Below, one piece after another: positions 37,429 to 46,691 of a stretch of DNA of 64,000 nucleotides. Under the pieces are notes generated by a model that was given only the letters and a program-made list of their open reading frames with translations, did no database searches and was not told the DNA's origin. Source of the DNA: Massilia rhizosphaerae (GTDB lineage Bacteria > Pseudomonadota > Gammaproteobacteria > Burkholderiales > Burkholderiaceae_D). Positions within the stretch are counted from its first letter, which is position 1. The number at the start of each line of letters is the position of its first letter. Where the stretch lies: contig NZ_JADKYX010000005.1 of NCBI RefSeq assembly GCF_016093545.1, forward strand, positions 62,001 through 126,000. The letters are read 5' to 3'. A program made the translations under genes and the position numbers.

Positions 37429-39060
37429 ATGAAACGACGTGAACTCTTGCAGCACCTGGCGGCCGCCGTACCGGCGCTCGCCGTGGCCCCCTATGCCGGC
37501 GCGGCCGGCACCCGTCTGCCGATGGCCACCGGCCCGTTCGAACCGACCTGGCCGTCGCTGTCCAAATACGAGACCCCCGAATGGTTCCGCAACGCGAAGT
37601 TCGGCATCTGGGCGCACTGGGGCCCGCAGTGCGAGCCTGAGCACGGCGACTGGTACGCCCGCGGCATGTACGAGCAGGGCGGCTCCCACTACAAATACCA
37701 CCTGGCCAAGTACGGCCACCCGTCGAAATTCGGTTTCAAGGACGTGATCCGCGAGTGGAAGGCGGCGGACTGGAATCCGGACGAACTCGTGGGCCTGTAC
37801 AAGAAGGCGGGCGCGCGCTATTTCTTCGCGCTGGCCAACCACCACGACAACTTCGACCTGTTCAACAGCCGCTACCAGCCGGAGTGGAACGCGACGAAGA
37901 TCGGTCCGCGCAAGGACCTGATCGGCGGCTGGCGCGACGCCGCCCGCAAGCACGGCCTGCGTTTCGGCGTGAGCGTGCACGCGGCGCACGCGTGGTCGTG
38001 GTACGAGCCGGCGCAGGGCGCGGACAAGACCGGCCCGCTGGCCGGCGTGCCGTACGACGGCCGCCTGCGCAAGGCCGACGGCAAGGGCCAATGGTGGGAA
38101 GGGATGGATCCGCAGGCGCTGTACGCGCAGAACCACCCGGTCAGCAAACCGGGCGGCACCACCGAAGAGCGCTGGGCGTGGGGCGGCGGCGTGGTCCGGC
38201 CGGACCAGGCCTATGCGGACAAGCTGTACAACCGCACCGTGGACCTGATCGACAACTACGACCCGGACCTCGTCTACTACGACGACACGGTGCTGCCGCT
38301 GTGGCCCGTCAGCGACATCGGCACGCGCCTGGCCGCGCACATGTACAACCGCAGCGTCGCCAAGCGCGGCAACCTGGACGTCGTCGTCTTCGGCAAGATC
38401 CTCGACGAGGTGCAGCGCCGTTCCATGGTGTGGGACATCGAACGGGGCCAGAGCAACAAGATCGAGCCGCTGCCCTGGCAGACCGACACCTGCATCGGCG
38501 GCTGGCACTACGACCGCCGCATCTACGACAGCAAGAGCTACAAGAGCGCGAAGACCGTCGTGCAAACGCTGATCGACGTGGTCAGCAAGAACGGCAACCT
38601 GCTGCTGTCCGTGCCGGTGCGCGGCAACGGCACCATCGACGAGCAGGAACGCGCGATCGTCGAGGAGATCGGGCGCTGGATGGCCGTGAACGGCGAAGGC
38701 ATCTACGACTCGCGTCCGTGGTCGACGCTGGGCGAAGGGCCGGTGATGGAGGAGGCGTCGGCGCCGCTGTCCGGTCCGGGCTTCAACGAGGGCAAGGGCA
38801 AGCCGTTCTCCGCCGCGGACATCCGCTTCACGGCCGGCAAGGACGCCGTGTACGCGTTCGTGATGGGCTGGCCGGACAACGGCATCGTGACCATCAAGTC
38901 GATGCGTGCCGGCGGCGCGCACCTCAAGAAAGCCGTGTCGCGCGTCGAACTGCTGGGCGGCGGCACGCTCGCGTTCCGCCAGACGGAAGCCGGCCTGCAG
39001 GTGACGCTGCCGCGCGATCGGGCCGCGCTGCCGTATGCGATCGCGCTGAAAGTCGCCTGA
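37429..39060 (+). CDS. GH29 alpha-L-fucosidase, exported
   Basis: 543 aa with a twin-arginine-like signal (MKRRELLQHLAAAVPALAV). GH29 motifs: WFRNAKFGIWAHWGPQCEPE, DWYARGMYEQG, AGARYFFALANHHDNFDLF, and PDLVYYDD, where Asp285 aligns with the usual nucleophile (WFDG in many relatives). KNGNLLLSVPVRGNGTID is a standard GH29 segment. The acid/base residue varies in this family and I cannot assign it. It removes terminal alpha-linked fucose, as in fucosylated xyloglucan side chains. The GH31 gene starts 2 bp after its stop, and the esterase overlaps that gene, so the three form a tight operon under the operator at 37323. Confidence 0.92.
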   Translation: MKRRELLQHLAAAVPALAVAPYAGAAGTRLPMATGPFEPTWPSLSKYETPEWFRNAKFGIWAHWGPQCEPEHGDWYARGMYEQGGSHYKYHLAKYGHPSKFGFKDVIREWKAADWNPDELVGLYKKAGARYFFALANHHDNFDLFNSRYQPEWNATKIGPRKDLIGGWRDAARKHGLRFGVSVHAAHAWSWYEPAQGADKTGPLAGVPYDGRLRKADGKGQWWEGMDPQALYAQNHPVSKPGGTTEERWAWGGGVVRPDQAYADKLYNRTVDLIDNYDPDLVYYDDTVLPLWPVSDIGTRLAAHMYNRSVAKRGNLDVVVFGKILDEVQRRSMVWDIERGQSNKIEPLPWQTDTCIGGWHYDRRIYDSKSYKSAKTVVQTLIDVVSKNGNLLLSVPVRGNGTIDEQERAIVEEIGRWMAVNGEGIYDSRPWSTLGEGPVMEEASAPLSGPGFNEGKGKPFSAADIRFTAGKDAVYAFVMGWPDNGIVTIKSMRAGGAHLKKAVSRVELLGGGTLAFRQTEAGLQVTLPRDRAALPYAIALKVA

Positions 39061-39062
39061 GC

Positions 39063-41585
39063 ATGACGCGGCGCGTGGTTCGGGCGCTCGCGGCGTGCGT
39101 GCTGATCCTGTGCCAACACGCCGCGCTTGGCGCGATCCGGGACGTCCATGAGACCGCCCGGGGCATCGAGTACCGGGTGGACGACACCCGTCTGAAGGTC
39201 ACGTTCGTCACCGACCGCATCGTGCACGTCGCGGCCACGCGCAACGAGGACTGGTCGTCGGCCGCGCACCCGATGCTGGCGCGGGTGGCCGAGCGGCCGG
39301 GCCCCGTCGTGGCGAGCGATGAAGACGGCGCCCGCGTCGTGCGCTCGGCGCAGGTGAGCGTGGCGGTGAACCGGGCGACCGGCGCGCTCGAGTTCCGCGA
39401 CGCTGCCGGCGCGGTCCTGCTGCGCGAGGACGCCGCGGCGCCCCGCGCGTTCGAACGGGTCGCCGTGCTCGAGTCGGCGCCCGATCCGGCGACGGTGTCC
39501 ATCGTCAAGACCGTCGACGGCGACCGCCAGGTGGCCGGACAATATGTCCAGAAGAAGGACCGCGACGCGTGGAAGGCGACGGCGCGCTTCCGCCTGCGCG
39601 ACGACGAAGGCCTGTACGGCTTGGGCTTCGACGAGACGGCGGACCTGGACCTGCGCGGCAAGACCAAGCGGCTGTACCAGCACAATCTGCGCATCGTCAT
39701 CCCGTTCGTCGTGTCGACGCGCGGCTACGGCGTCCTGTTCGACACGTACAGCGCGATGACGTTCGACGATGGGAAGGCGGGGACGGCGGTCACGAGCGAC
39801 GTCGTGGACGATCTCGATTACTACTTCATCCTGGGGCCGTCGATGGATGGCGCGATCGCCGGCTATCGCCAGCTGACGGGCGCGGCGTCGATGTTGCCGC
39901 GCTGGGCGTACGGCTACGTGCAGTCGAAGGAGCGCTACAAGACGCAGGACGAAGTCGTCGACACGGTGAAGGCGTTCCGCCGGCGCCGGATTCCCCTGGA
40001 CCTCATTGTCCAGGACTGGAATTACTGGACACCGGATCATTGGGGCAGCCCCGTGCCGGAAGCGGCGCGCTATCCCGATCTGGCGGCGATGACGAAGGGC
40101 GTGCACGACCTGAACGCGCACGTCATGATCTCGATCTGGCCGAATCCGAGCCCGCTCGATGCGCCCGGCAAGGAGCTGAAGGAGGGCGGCTATCTGAGCG
40201 GCGGCACGCCGTACGTCGACTTCTTCCGGCCCGAGGCTGCGGCCGTGTATTTCCGCAACGTGTGGAAGTACCTGGGCCGTTACGGCATCGACGCGTGGTG
40301 GTGCGACTCGACGGAGCCGGAAGTCGCCGACTGGACATGGGACCCGAAGCGTTCGGACCGCGCCGACGAGATCAACGTCGCCGGCCTGGCGCGCGTGATG
40401 GATCCGCAATACCTGAATGCCTACGCGCTCGTCGATGCGCAGAACTTCATGCGCAACTGGCGCAGGCAGGCGCCCGACAGGCGTCTCGTGAACCTGACGC
40501 GGTCCGCCTATCCGGGCAGCCAGGCGGCGGGCGCCGTCGCCTGGACCGGCGACATCGCGGCCAAATGGTCCGTGTTCGCGCAGCAGGTGGCGGCGGTCCA
40601 GCGCTACAGCGCTTCGGGCAACCCGTACGTCACCTTCGACATCGGCGCGTTCTTCACGGCCCGCGGCCGGCCCTGGTTCATGGACGGCGACTACGACAAG
40701 GGCGCCGCCGACCTGGGATATCGCGAGCTGTACACGCGTTGGCTGCAGTTCGGCGCCTTCCTCCCCATGTTCCGCAGCCATGGCACGGACACGCCGCGCG
40801 AGCCCTGGCACTTCGGCGCGCCGGGCACGCCGTTCTACGACGCGATCGTGGCCGCCATCCAACTGCGCTACCGGTTGCTGCCGGCGATTTATGCGCAGGC
40901 CGGCCTCGTGCACCTGCGCGGCGCGTCGTTCATCCGTCCGGTGGCGTTCGCGTTTCCGGACGATCCGCGGACGCGCGACCTCAAGACGCAGATGCTGTTC
41001 GGCGACGGCATCATGGTCAGCCCGGTGACGGCGCCGACGTACTATGCGGCCGGTTCGACGCCCATCGAGGGCGCGGCGCACACCCGCGACGTGTATCTGC
41101 CGGCCGGCACGTGGTTCGATTTCTGGACGGGCGAACGCCTGGACGGCGGCCGCACGGTCACGGTGGCCGCGCCGATTTCCCGCATCCCGGTGCACGTGAA
41201 GGCCGGTTCCATCGTGCCGATGGGGCCTGCCGTGCAGTACGCGTCGGAACGGCCGGACGCGCCGGTCGAACTGCGGATCTATCCGGGCGCCGACGGCGAT
41301 TACACGTATTACGAGGACGCGGGCGAGGGCTGGGGCTACGAGCGGGGCGAATACGCCCTCACCAGGATGCGATGGGACGACGCGGCGCGTAAGCTGACGA
41401 TAGGGGCGCGCAGCGGGACGTTCCCCGGCATGAAGACGCGGCGCCGTTTCAAGGTCGTCGTCGTGGGACGGGACGGGAAGCCGGCCGACGTGACGTACGA
41501 TGGCCGCGCCGTGATCGTCGCAACATCATCCACCATGGCGCCGGCCCCGGTCGCGGCGCCGCCATTTTCGGGACCCGAATCATGA
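39063..41585 (+). CDS. GH31 family alpha-xylosidase-like enzyme, exported
   Basis: 840 aa from the ATG at 39063; the frame is open far upstream through the fucosidase gene, but a signal peptide begins here (VVRALAACVLILCQHAALGA). Domains: N-terminal beta-sandwich (~60-240), GH31 barrel (~250-620), then C-terminal sandwiches with a DUF5110-like end. Catalytic sites: WWCDSTEPE (nucleophile Asp415) and AWTGDIAAKW (acid/base Asp497). IVQDWNYW and QFGAFLPMFRSHG are typical of alpha-xylosidases (YicI/XylS-like) rather than alpha-glucosidases. With fucosidase, galactosidase and GH3 next door, removal of alpha-1,6-xylose from xyloglucan oligosaccharides is the likely role. Confidence 0.92.
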   Translation: MTRRVVRALAACVLILCQHAALGAIRDVHETARGIEYRVDDTRLKVTFVTDRIVHVAATRNEDWSSAAHPMLARVAERPGPVVASDEDGARVVRSAQVSVAVNRATGALEFRDAAGAVLLREDAAAPRAFERVAVLESAPDPATVSIVKTVDGDRQVAGQYVQKKDRDAWKATARFRLRDDEGLYGLGFDETADLDLRGKTKRLYQHNLRIVIPFVVSTRGYGVLFDTYSAMTFDDGKAGTAVTSDVVDDLDYYFILGPSMDGAIAGYRQLTGAASMLPRWAYGYVQSKERYKTQDEVVDTVKAFRRRRIPLDLIVQDWNYWTPDHWGSPVPEAARYPDLAAMTKGVHDLNAHVMISIWPNPSPLDAPGKELKEGGYLSGGTPYVDFFRPEAAAVYFRNVWKYLGRYGIDAWWCDSTEPEVADWTWDPKRSDRADEINVAGLARVMDPQYLNAYALVDAQNFMRNWRRQAPDRRLVNLTRSAYPGSQAAGAVAWTGDIAAKWSVFAQQVAAVQRYSASGNPYVTFDIGAFFTARGRPWFMDGDYDKGAADLGYRELYTRWLQFGAFLPMFRSHGTDTPREPWHFGAPGTPFYDAIVAAIQLRYRLLPAIYAQAGLVHLRGASFIRPVAFAFPDDPRTRDLKTQMLFGDGIMVSPVTAPTYYAAGSTPIEGAAHTRDVYLPAGTWFDFWTGERLDGGRTVTVAAPISRIPVHVKAGSIVPMGPAVQYASERPDAPVELRIYPGADGDYTYYEDAGEGWGYERGEYALTRMRWDDAARKLTIGARSGTFPGMKTRRRFKVVVVGRDGKPADVTYDGRAVIVATSSTMAPAPVAAPPFSGPES

Positions 41586-42502
41586 AACTCCACATTGCAT
41601 CGGCCTTGACGGCTGCCGTTCTGTGCGCCCTCGGCGCTTGCGCGCATGCGCAGGACCGCGAGGTCAACGCGGACCGGGCACGCGCCAATTTCGCCCGTCC
41701 CGTCGTCCTCGCGGCCGACGACGTGCGCGCCTTCGCGCCGCCGCCCGCGGGCTTCGCGGACGCGCACGCCGGCATCGCGCAGGGCAAGGTGGAGCCGTTC
41801 ACGTACGACTCCGCCGTCACCGGCAAGCGCCGCACCGCGATGGTGTGGCTGCCGGCGGGCTTCGACAAGAACCGCCGCTATCCGGTGCTGTACCTGTTGC
41901 ACGGCATCGGCGGCAACCAGGACGAATGGCGCGGCTATGTGCGCGCCAACGAGGTCCTCGACAACCTGCTGGCGGCCGGCAAGATCGTGCCGATGATCGT
42001 CGTTATGCCGAATGGCCGCGCGCTGCCGGACGACCGCTCGCCGCCGCCCGACAAGGTCTTCACGCAGGAAAACGCGGCCGGCTTCGCCCGCTTCGAGCAT
42101 GACCTGCTGGACTCGCTGATCCCCGCCGTCGACGCCGCGTATCCGACGCAGGCGGACCGGACCCACCGCGCGATCGGCGGGCTGTCGATGGGCGGCGGAC
42201 AAGCGCTGAACTTCGGCCTCGGGCATCCGGACACGTTCGCATGGGTGGCGGGTTTTTCGCCCGCCCCGAACACGGAGGACCCGGCGAAGCTGGCGGGCGA
42301 GGCGGCGCAGGCGAAGGACAAGCTGAAGCTCCTGTACCTGTCGTGCGGCAACCGCGATGGGCTGATCAACGTCGCGCAGGGCGTGCACCGCCAGCTGCGC
42401 GCGCGCGGCGTCGCCCACGTGTGGAACGTGGACGGCTTTTCGCACGACCGCGACAGCTGGGCGGAAAACCTCTACCACTACGCCCAGCTGCTGTTCCGTT
42501 GA
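41582..42502 (+). CDS. secreted esterase of the feruloyl/enterochelin-esterase-like (esterase D) type
   Basis: 306 aa, starting within ATGA overlapping the GH31 stop. Signal peptide MKLHIASALTAAVLCALGA. Alpha/beta-hydrolase features: MVWLPAGFDKNRRYPVLYLL, HGIGGNQDEW (oxyanion region), nucleophile elbow GLSMGGG (Ser202), an Asp in CGNRDGLINV and a His in NVDGFSHDRDSW. Homologues include CE1-type feruloyl and acetyl esterases. In this operon it would remove acyl decorations from imported or surface-bound plant oligosaccharides, complementing the unrelated esterase at 22693. Which acyl group is removed cannot be decided. Confidence 0.88.
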   Translation: MKLHIASALTAAVLCALGACAHAQDREVNADRARANFARPVVLAADDVRAFAPPPAGFADAHAGIAQGKVEPFTYDSAVTGKRRTAMVWLPAGFDKNRRYPVLYLLHGIGGNQDEWRGYVRANEVLDNLLAAGKIVPMIVVMPNGRALPDDRSPPPDKVFTQENAAGFARFEHDLLDSLIPAVDAAYPTQADRTHRAIGGLSMGGGQALNFGLGHPDTFAWVAGFSPAPNTEDPAKLAGEAAQAKDKLKLLYLSCGNRDGLINVAQGVHRQLRARGVAHVWNVDGFSHDRDSWAENLYHYAQLLFR

Positions 42503-42517
42503 GTCTTACTTCTACTT

Positions 42518-44632
42518 CTACTTCTCTTCGACGATGACGAGATCCCACGGCGCCAGGGTGATCGTCTCGTCCCCCTTCACGGCGCGCGCCGTCAGCAGGT
42601 CGGTGCCCGCGTTGTGGCGGTACGTGAACGTCGCGGGCGCGCCCGAGTAATTGAAGTAGTAGCGGATCGTCTTGCCGAAGCGGTTCACGCCCGCGCGGGC
42701 CTGGATGTGCGGCGGCAGCTGCTGGTCCGGTCCGATCAGGCCCTGGTCCCGCAGCACGGATTGCAGCACGGCCTTCTGCAGCTTGTCCGACAAATACGTG
42801 CCTTCGTAGACGGCTTCGCCGGCGCCGTACCGGTTCGTCGTGATGGCGGGCCAGCGGCCGAAGAACGGGTGGTCGTACCAGGCGAGGGCCTTCGCGGTGT
42901 CGAGCTGCAGGAACTCGGCCCAGTACTGCACCTTGTTGTCAGCGCCGGCCTGGAACGGGTCGCCCTTGAGCGCGAGCGGCTGCGCCAGGTTCGAGAATTC
43001 CTGGTAGTGGAAGCCGAGCATCTGGCGCAGCGGGCCGGGCGCCATCGTCCAGCGCACGGCGGCGTTCTCGTTCGTGAAGCCGCTCTTGAACGTCATCACG
43101 ACGTGGCCGCCCTTGCGCACGTAGTCCGAGATGCGTTGCAGCAGCGCGTCGTCCGCCACGTACAGCATCGGCACGATCAGCACCTTGTACGCGGACAGGT
43201 CGGGGGTGTCCGCGAACACGAAGTCGGTGCCGACGTTCAGGTCGTACAGCGCGCGGTGCAGTTGGCGCACCTGCGAGCCGTAGTCGGCATGGCTGCCGGC
43301 CGCGCCCCATTGCGTCTGCTTCGCGAACGGCATGTCGTTGACGGCGTTGAGCGAATCGCGGCTCCACAGGATCGCCACGTCGTTATGGATGCGCAGGCCG
43401 GCCAGGCGCGAGCCGATCTTCTGCAGCTCGCGGCCGGTGCGGCTCATCTCGGCGTACGCGCGGTTCGGCTCCAGGTCGTGCGAGAGCACGCCTTTCCAGT
43501 ACGTCTCCTGGTTCGCGTGGATCGACGCCCAGTGCCAGTACTCGACCATGTTCGCGCCGTTCGACAGATGCGTGTAGACATCCTCGCGGAACTGGCCGTC
43601 GTACGGCGGGTACTGGAACGAGGAGCTCCAGTCCGTCGTCTGCGCATTCGTTTCCGTGACGAGGAAGTTGCCGCCCTTGAGCGAGCGCGTGAAGTCCTCC
43701 TGCAGCTTCTGGTCGGCGCCGTTGTACTGGTCCTGCGTGCCCCAGTGGTAGACGTTCACGCCGGGGATGTCGAGGCCGCGCGCGACGGCTTCCTCGTTCA
43801 CGTCCGCGTGCAGGGCGCCGGCGAAATCGTGCGTGACGAACTGGCGCGGACCCGCGCACTCGCGGATGAGCTGCGCCTGCCAATGCAGGAAGTCGGTGAC
43901 GCGCATCTGGCTCCAGCGCGACCATTCCAGCTTGTAGCCCGTGCTCTGCGCGCCGTCCGGACGGGGCAGGTCTTCCCAGGTGTGGAGGTTCTGGCCCCAG
44001 TAGTTCAGGAACCAGGCGCGGCTCAGGTTTTCCGGCGTGCCGAATTTCTTTTCCAGGTAGTGCTGGAAGCGGATGAAGACGTCGTCGTTGGCGGCGCCGT
44101 AGCTGCCGGTCTCGTTGTCGACCTGCCAGCCGATGACGTTCGGATTGTCCTTGTAATGGGCCGCGATGCGGCGGATCAGGCGCTCGGCGTAGAAGCGGTA
44201 GGCCGGGGCGTCCGTGTCCATGTTCTGGCGCATGCCGTAGGTGTTTTTGGCGCCGCCGAACCGCGTGGCCAGGATCTCCGGATGCTGGTGCGCCATCCAC
44301 GCGGGGATCGAGTAGGTGGGCGTGCCCATGATGACCTTGATGCCGGCCTTGCCCATCGCGTCGACGACGCGGTCCATCCACGCGTACTCGAAGCGTCCGT
44401 CTTCCGGTTCCCACAGGCTCCACGTGGACTCGCCCAGGCGCACGACGTTGAAGCCGGCCGCCTTGATCATCTGGACGTCCTTGTCCAGCCGCTCGTACGG
44501 CATGTATTCGTGATAGTAGGCTGCGCCGTACAGGACGGTCGGGAAATCCGGCTGCGCGGCCGCCGCGCCCGGGCACGCGCCGCCCGCGAGTGCGCACGCC
44601 AGCGCGAGCGGGAGGAGTCTCCGTATGAACAT
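42518..44632 (-). CDS. GH42 beta-galactosidase, exported
   Basis: 704 aa, with signal peptide RRLLPLALACALAGGA. The GH42 barrel is seen from YGAAYYHEYMPYERLDKDVQ, GFNVVRLGESTWSLWEPEDG, GTPTYSIPAWMAHQHPEIL, then the acid/base motif GWQVDNETG (Glu174) and the nucleophile in LVTETNAQTTDW (Glu327). A trimerisation-type domain (~400-600) and a small C-terminal sandwich follow. GH42 enzymes are usually cytoplasmic; the signal peptide suggests this one is periplasmic. It is convergent with the fucosidase operon (15-bp gap containing a short TACTTC repeat). It is divergent from the second AraC-type gene and has the tandem operator upstream. Confidence 0.92.
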   Translation of the reverse strand: MFIRRLLPLALACALAGGACPGAAAAQPDFPTVLYGAAYYHEYMPYERLDKDVQMIKAAGFNVVRLGESTWSLWEPEDGRFEYAWMDRVVDAMGKAGIKVIMGTPTYSIPAWMAHQHPEILATRFGGAKNTYGMRQNMDTDAPAYRFYAERLIRRIAAHYKDNPNVIGWQVDNETGSYGAANDDVFIRFQHYLEKKFGTPENLSRAWFLNYWGQNLHTWEDLPRPDGAQSTGYKLEWSRWSQMRVTDFLHWQAQLIRECAGPRQFVTHDFAGALHADVNEEAVARGLDIPGVNVYHWGTQDQYNGADQKLQEDFTRSLKGGNFLVTETNAQTTDWSSSFQYPPYDGQFREDVYTHLSNGANMVEYWHWASIHANQETYWKGVLSHDLEPNRAYAEMSRTGRELQKIGSRLAGLRIHNDVAILWSRDSLNAVNDMPFAKQTQWGAAGSHADYGSQVRQLHRALYDLNVGTDFVFADTPDLSAYKVLIVPMLYVADDALLQRISDYVRKGGHVVMTFKSGFTNENAAVRWTMAPGPLRQMLGFHYQEFSNLAQPLALKGDPFQAGADNKVQYWAEFLQLDTAKALAWYDHPFFGRWPAITTNRYGAGEAVYEGTYLSDKLQKAVLQSVLRDQGLIGPDQQLPPHIQARAGVNRFGKTIRYYFNYSGAPATFTYRHNAGTDLLTARAVKGDETITLAPWDLVIVEEK

Positions 44633-44751
44633 TCGTTACCTTTCTTATGGATACAAGTGTGGACAGTAAGCCATTTTGACGCGTCGCGGCAGTGCGGCGC
44701 AATTACTAAATTCGTCTGCCGCGCGAACGATTTGTCGCAGGGCGGGGCGCT

Positions 44752-44792
44752 GTGCAATTTCATAGTTGCCGCTGGCGGTTTTCACAATTGCG
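44752..44792. promoter_or_regulatory. tandem TTTTCA-type operator between GH42 and AraC paralogue 2
   Basis: GTGCAAT-TTCAT-AGTTGCC (44752-44770) and GGCGGTT-TTCAC-AATTGCG (44774-44792) are exactly 22 bp apart, the same spacing as at 23701 and 27467. They lie ~120 bp upstream of GH42 on the minus strand and upstream of the structured element on the plus strand. Confidence 0.6.
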
Positions 44793-44895
44793 GCGGCGCG
44801 GCAGGGCTCCGACAATGGCGATCAGCAGCGTAATGACGCCGGCACGACACGCACGACGCGGTCGCACACGGCAGGCGCTGCAGATCGATTTCCAC

Positions 44896-44995
44896 GGGGT
44901 TGCGAACCGCAAGTTCGCAACCCCGGCACCGTGTAGTCTCCTACCGCCTGGCATGGTAGGTTTTACGGGGCGGCCCTGGGCCGCCCCTTTTTTTT
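44896..44995 (+). ncRNA. candidate structured RNA or attenuator: three hairpins ending in a terminator
   Basis: Hairpin 1 has a perfect 12-bp stem, GGGGTTGCGAAC (44896-44907) with GTTCGCAACCCC (44913-44924). Hairpin 2 is CCTACC/GGTAGG around 44940-44960. Hairpin 3, GGGGCGGCC with GGCCGCCCC (44967-44986), is followed by eight T residues and is a textbook terminator. The element ends 85 bp before the AraC paralogue 2 start. It could be an independent small RNA, or a leader that attenuates that gene. No known RNA family was recognised. Confidence 0.5.
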
Positions 44996-45079
44996 CGCCG
45001 GCGCCCGCCGCCCTGTTATGATCGCGGCATGCGCCGCCGCACAGGCGGTGCGTGGAGATCAACAACCGGCCGTACGACC

Positions 45080-46291
45080 ATGCAAGAGTTTTACAAGAAG
45101 TCGCTGCTCGTCCTGATCGCGCTACTGGTCGTGGATGCGCTGATCGCAATCCTGTTCATTTTCCTCAGCCAGCCGACCTACACATTGTCGCCGTGGCTGC
45201 GCGACGGCGTGCGCTGGGAGGCGGTCACGACCGCGGACAGCGCGCAGGACGGCACGTCGACCAGCAAGCTGCGCAAGTCCGGGCCCGGCATGCTGTCGTT
45301 CGACTACAGGCTGACGAAAGTGGGCAAATACCCCTTCGCCGGGGCGCGGTTCATGGCGAAGGATGCGAAGGGCAACCTGGCCACGGTCGATCTGCGCAAA
45401 TACGACACCATCACGTTCGTCGCCCGCTGCACCCCCGCCGATCCGATGTTGTTGGGGATGACGGTCTTCGACGACAAGATCTCGGTCCCCGGCCAATTCC
45501 TCACCTACCGGTCGCCCGGCACTTATTTTTCTTGCAACGAGCACGGCGTGCCCGTGTCGCTCGACATACGGCGGCTGACCATGCCCGGCTGGTGGTTTTC
45601 CGTGATGAAGCTACCCCTCGCGTCCCGGGATTACAAACTGGACAAGGTGGCGCAGTTTTCCTTCGGATCGACTTTGCAGGCGCACTTCGATACCGATGTA
45701 CGCGTGGAAATCAGCAATATCAAATTGCGCGGACACGATTATCGCTATATCGCCGCGCTCATCGTGATTCTGCTGGCCGGCTGGATTCTGTTCGGCGTGT
45801 GGTTTTTCCGGACGCATACGCGCACCTTGGCCGCCAGCCTGAATGCCAAGCTGAAAAAGGATTTACCGCTGGTCGCGTATCGTCAATTGACCGTCGCGCC
45901 GTATCGCGACGAAGAAAAGGCGTCCGTGCTGAAATTCATCGCGACGAATTACACGAATCCGGAACTGGATCTGGAAAGCGTGGTGGCCGGCACCGGCGCG
46001 AATCGGAACAAGGTCAACGACGTGCTGAAGACGGAACTCGGCATGACATTCACCGGTTATCTGAACAAATTGCGGCTGACGGAAGCGGCGCGCCTGCTGA
46101 CGGAAAAAAACGCCGCGACCGTGGCCGAAATCGCGTATTCCGTCGGCTACGCCAACGTCTCCTACTTCAACCGCCTGTTCAAGGAAGAGTACGGTTGTAC
46201 GCCGAAGACGTTCCGGACGATGGCGCCGGCGTCGATCGCCGGCCGGGGCCTCTTCGAGCAGGCGGCGACCGAAAAGGTGGGGAGCGCCTGA
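45080..46291 (+). CDS. membrane-anchored AraC-family regulator with periplasmic jelly-roll-like sensor (paralogue 2)
   Basis: 403 aa from the ATG at 45080, matching the MQEFYxKxL start of its paralogue at 26175. Two membrane helices (~8-28, LLVLIALLVVDALIAILFIF; ~225-247, IAALIVILLAGWILFGVWFF) flank an extracytoplasmic domain (LRKYDTITFVARC; DDKISVPGQFLTYRSPGTYF; VSLDIRRLTMPGWWFS). The cytoplasmic AraC domain is nearly identical to the paralogue in both helix-turn-helix motifs (LESVVAGTGANRNKVNDVL; VAEIAYSVGYANVSYFNRLF), whereas the sensor domains differ much more. This pattern implies shared DNA targets and different ligands. No good Shine-Dalgarno sits before either start; TGTTATGAT is found upstream (45014-45022). 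Confidence 0.85.
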   Translation: MQEFYKKSLLVLIALLVVDALIAILFIFLSQPTYTLSPWLRDGVRWEAVTTADSAQDGTSTSKLRKSGPGMLSFDYRLTKVGKYPFAGARFMAKDAKGNLATVDLRKYDTITFVARCTPADPMLLGMTVFDDKISVPGQFLTYRSPGTYFSCNEHGVPVSLDIRRLTMPGWWFSVMKLPLASRDYKLDKVAQFSFGSTLQAHFDTDVRVEISNIKLRGHDYRYIAALIVILLAGWILFGVWFFRTHTRTLAASLNAKLKKDLPLVAYRQLTVAPYRDEEKASVLKFIATNYTNPELDLESVVAGTGANRNKVNDVLKTELGMTFTGYLNKLRLTEAARLLTEKNAATVAEIAYSVGYANVSYFNRLFKEEYGCTPKTFRTMAPASIAGRGLFEQAATEKVGSA

Positions 46292-46691
46292 TCAAGCCTT
46301 CAACTCCTTACAAAACTGATCGTACTTTCTGCACGGTGAAAGAAATCGCCTTCTGGGCGTTATAGGCGCTGTTGGGCGGCGACCTATCCTTGAGCTGAAG
46401 GGGCCGCCACCGGCGCCCCGGTCCACGCTACGAGGAACCGATCCATGACCGTGCATGCCCCGTGTCCAACTCATTCCAGTCGCACGCTCGCAATGAGCGA
46501 CATGTTCTCGCGATTGCGACGTTTCGATTCTTCTTCTTCCGAATCTGCAATGCTCCGGCCCGCGCTTGCGCGTCGCATATTCCGGCGTGGTCCCATTTCA
46601 CATTTTGTTTTTTAAATATAAAACACCTAAAGCCGGGAGATATAACCCGGCATTAAAACAAAACAAAAAAGGCATCACAGGGAGACGACCC
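46292..46691. other. intergenic, AT-rich, promoter region of the XylR-like gene
   Basis: No gene supported here. From ~46590 the DNA is unusually AT-rich for the window, with TTTTTTAAATATAAAA-like runs. A hairpin GCCGGG/CCCGGC (46632-46651) lies within it. The region most likely holds the promoter and leader for the short ORF at 46692 and the XylR-like gene. Confidence 0.5.

Noticed and set aside
37755..41585. A 1276-codon frame suggesting a fusion upstream of the GH31 enzyme
   Set aside because: The first ~430 codons are an out-of-frame reading of the fucosidase gene. The signal peptide and family start are at 39063.
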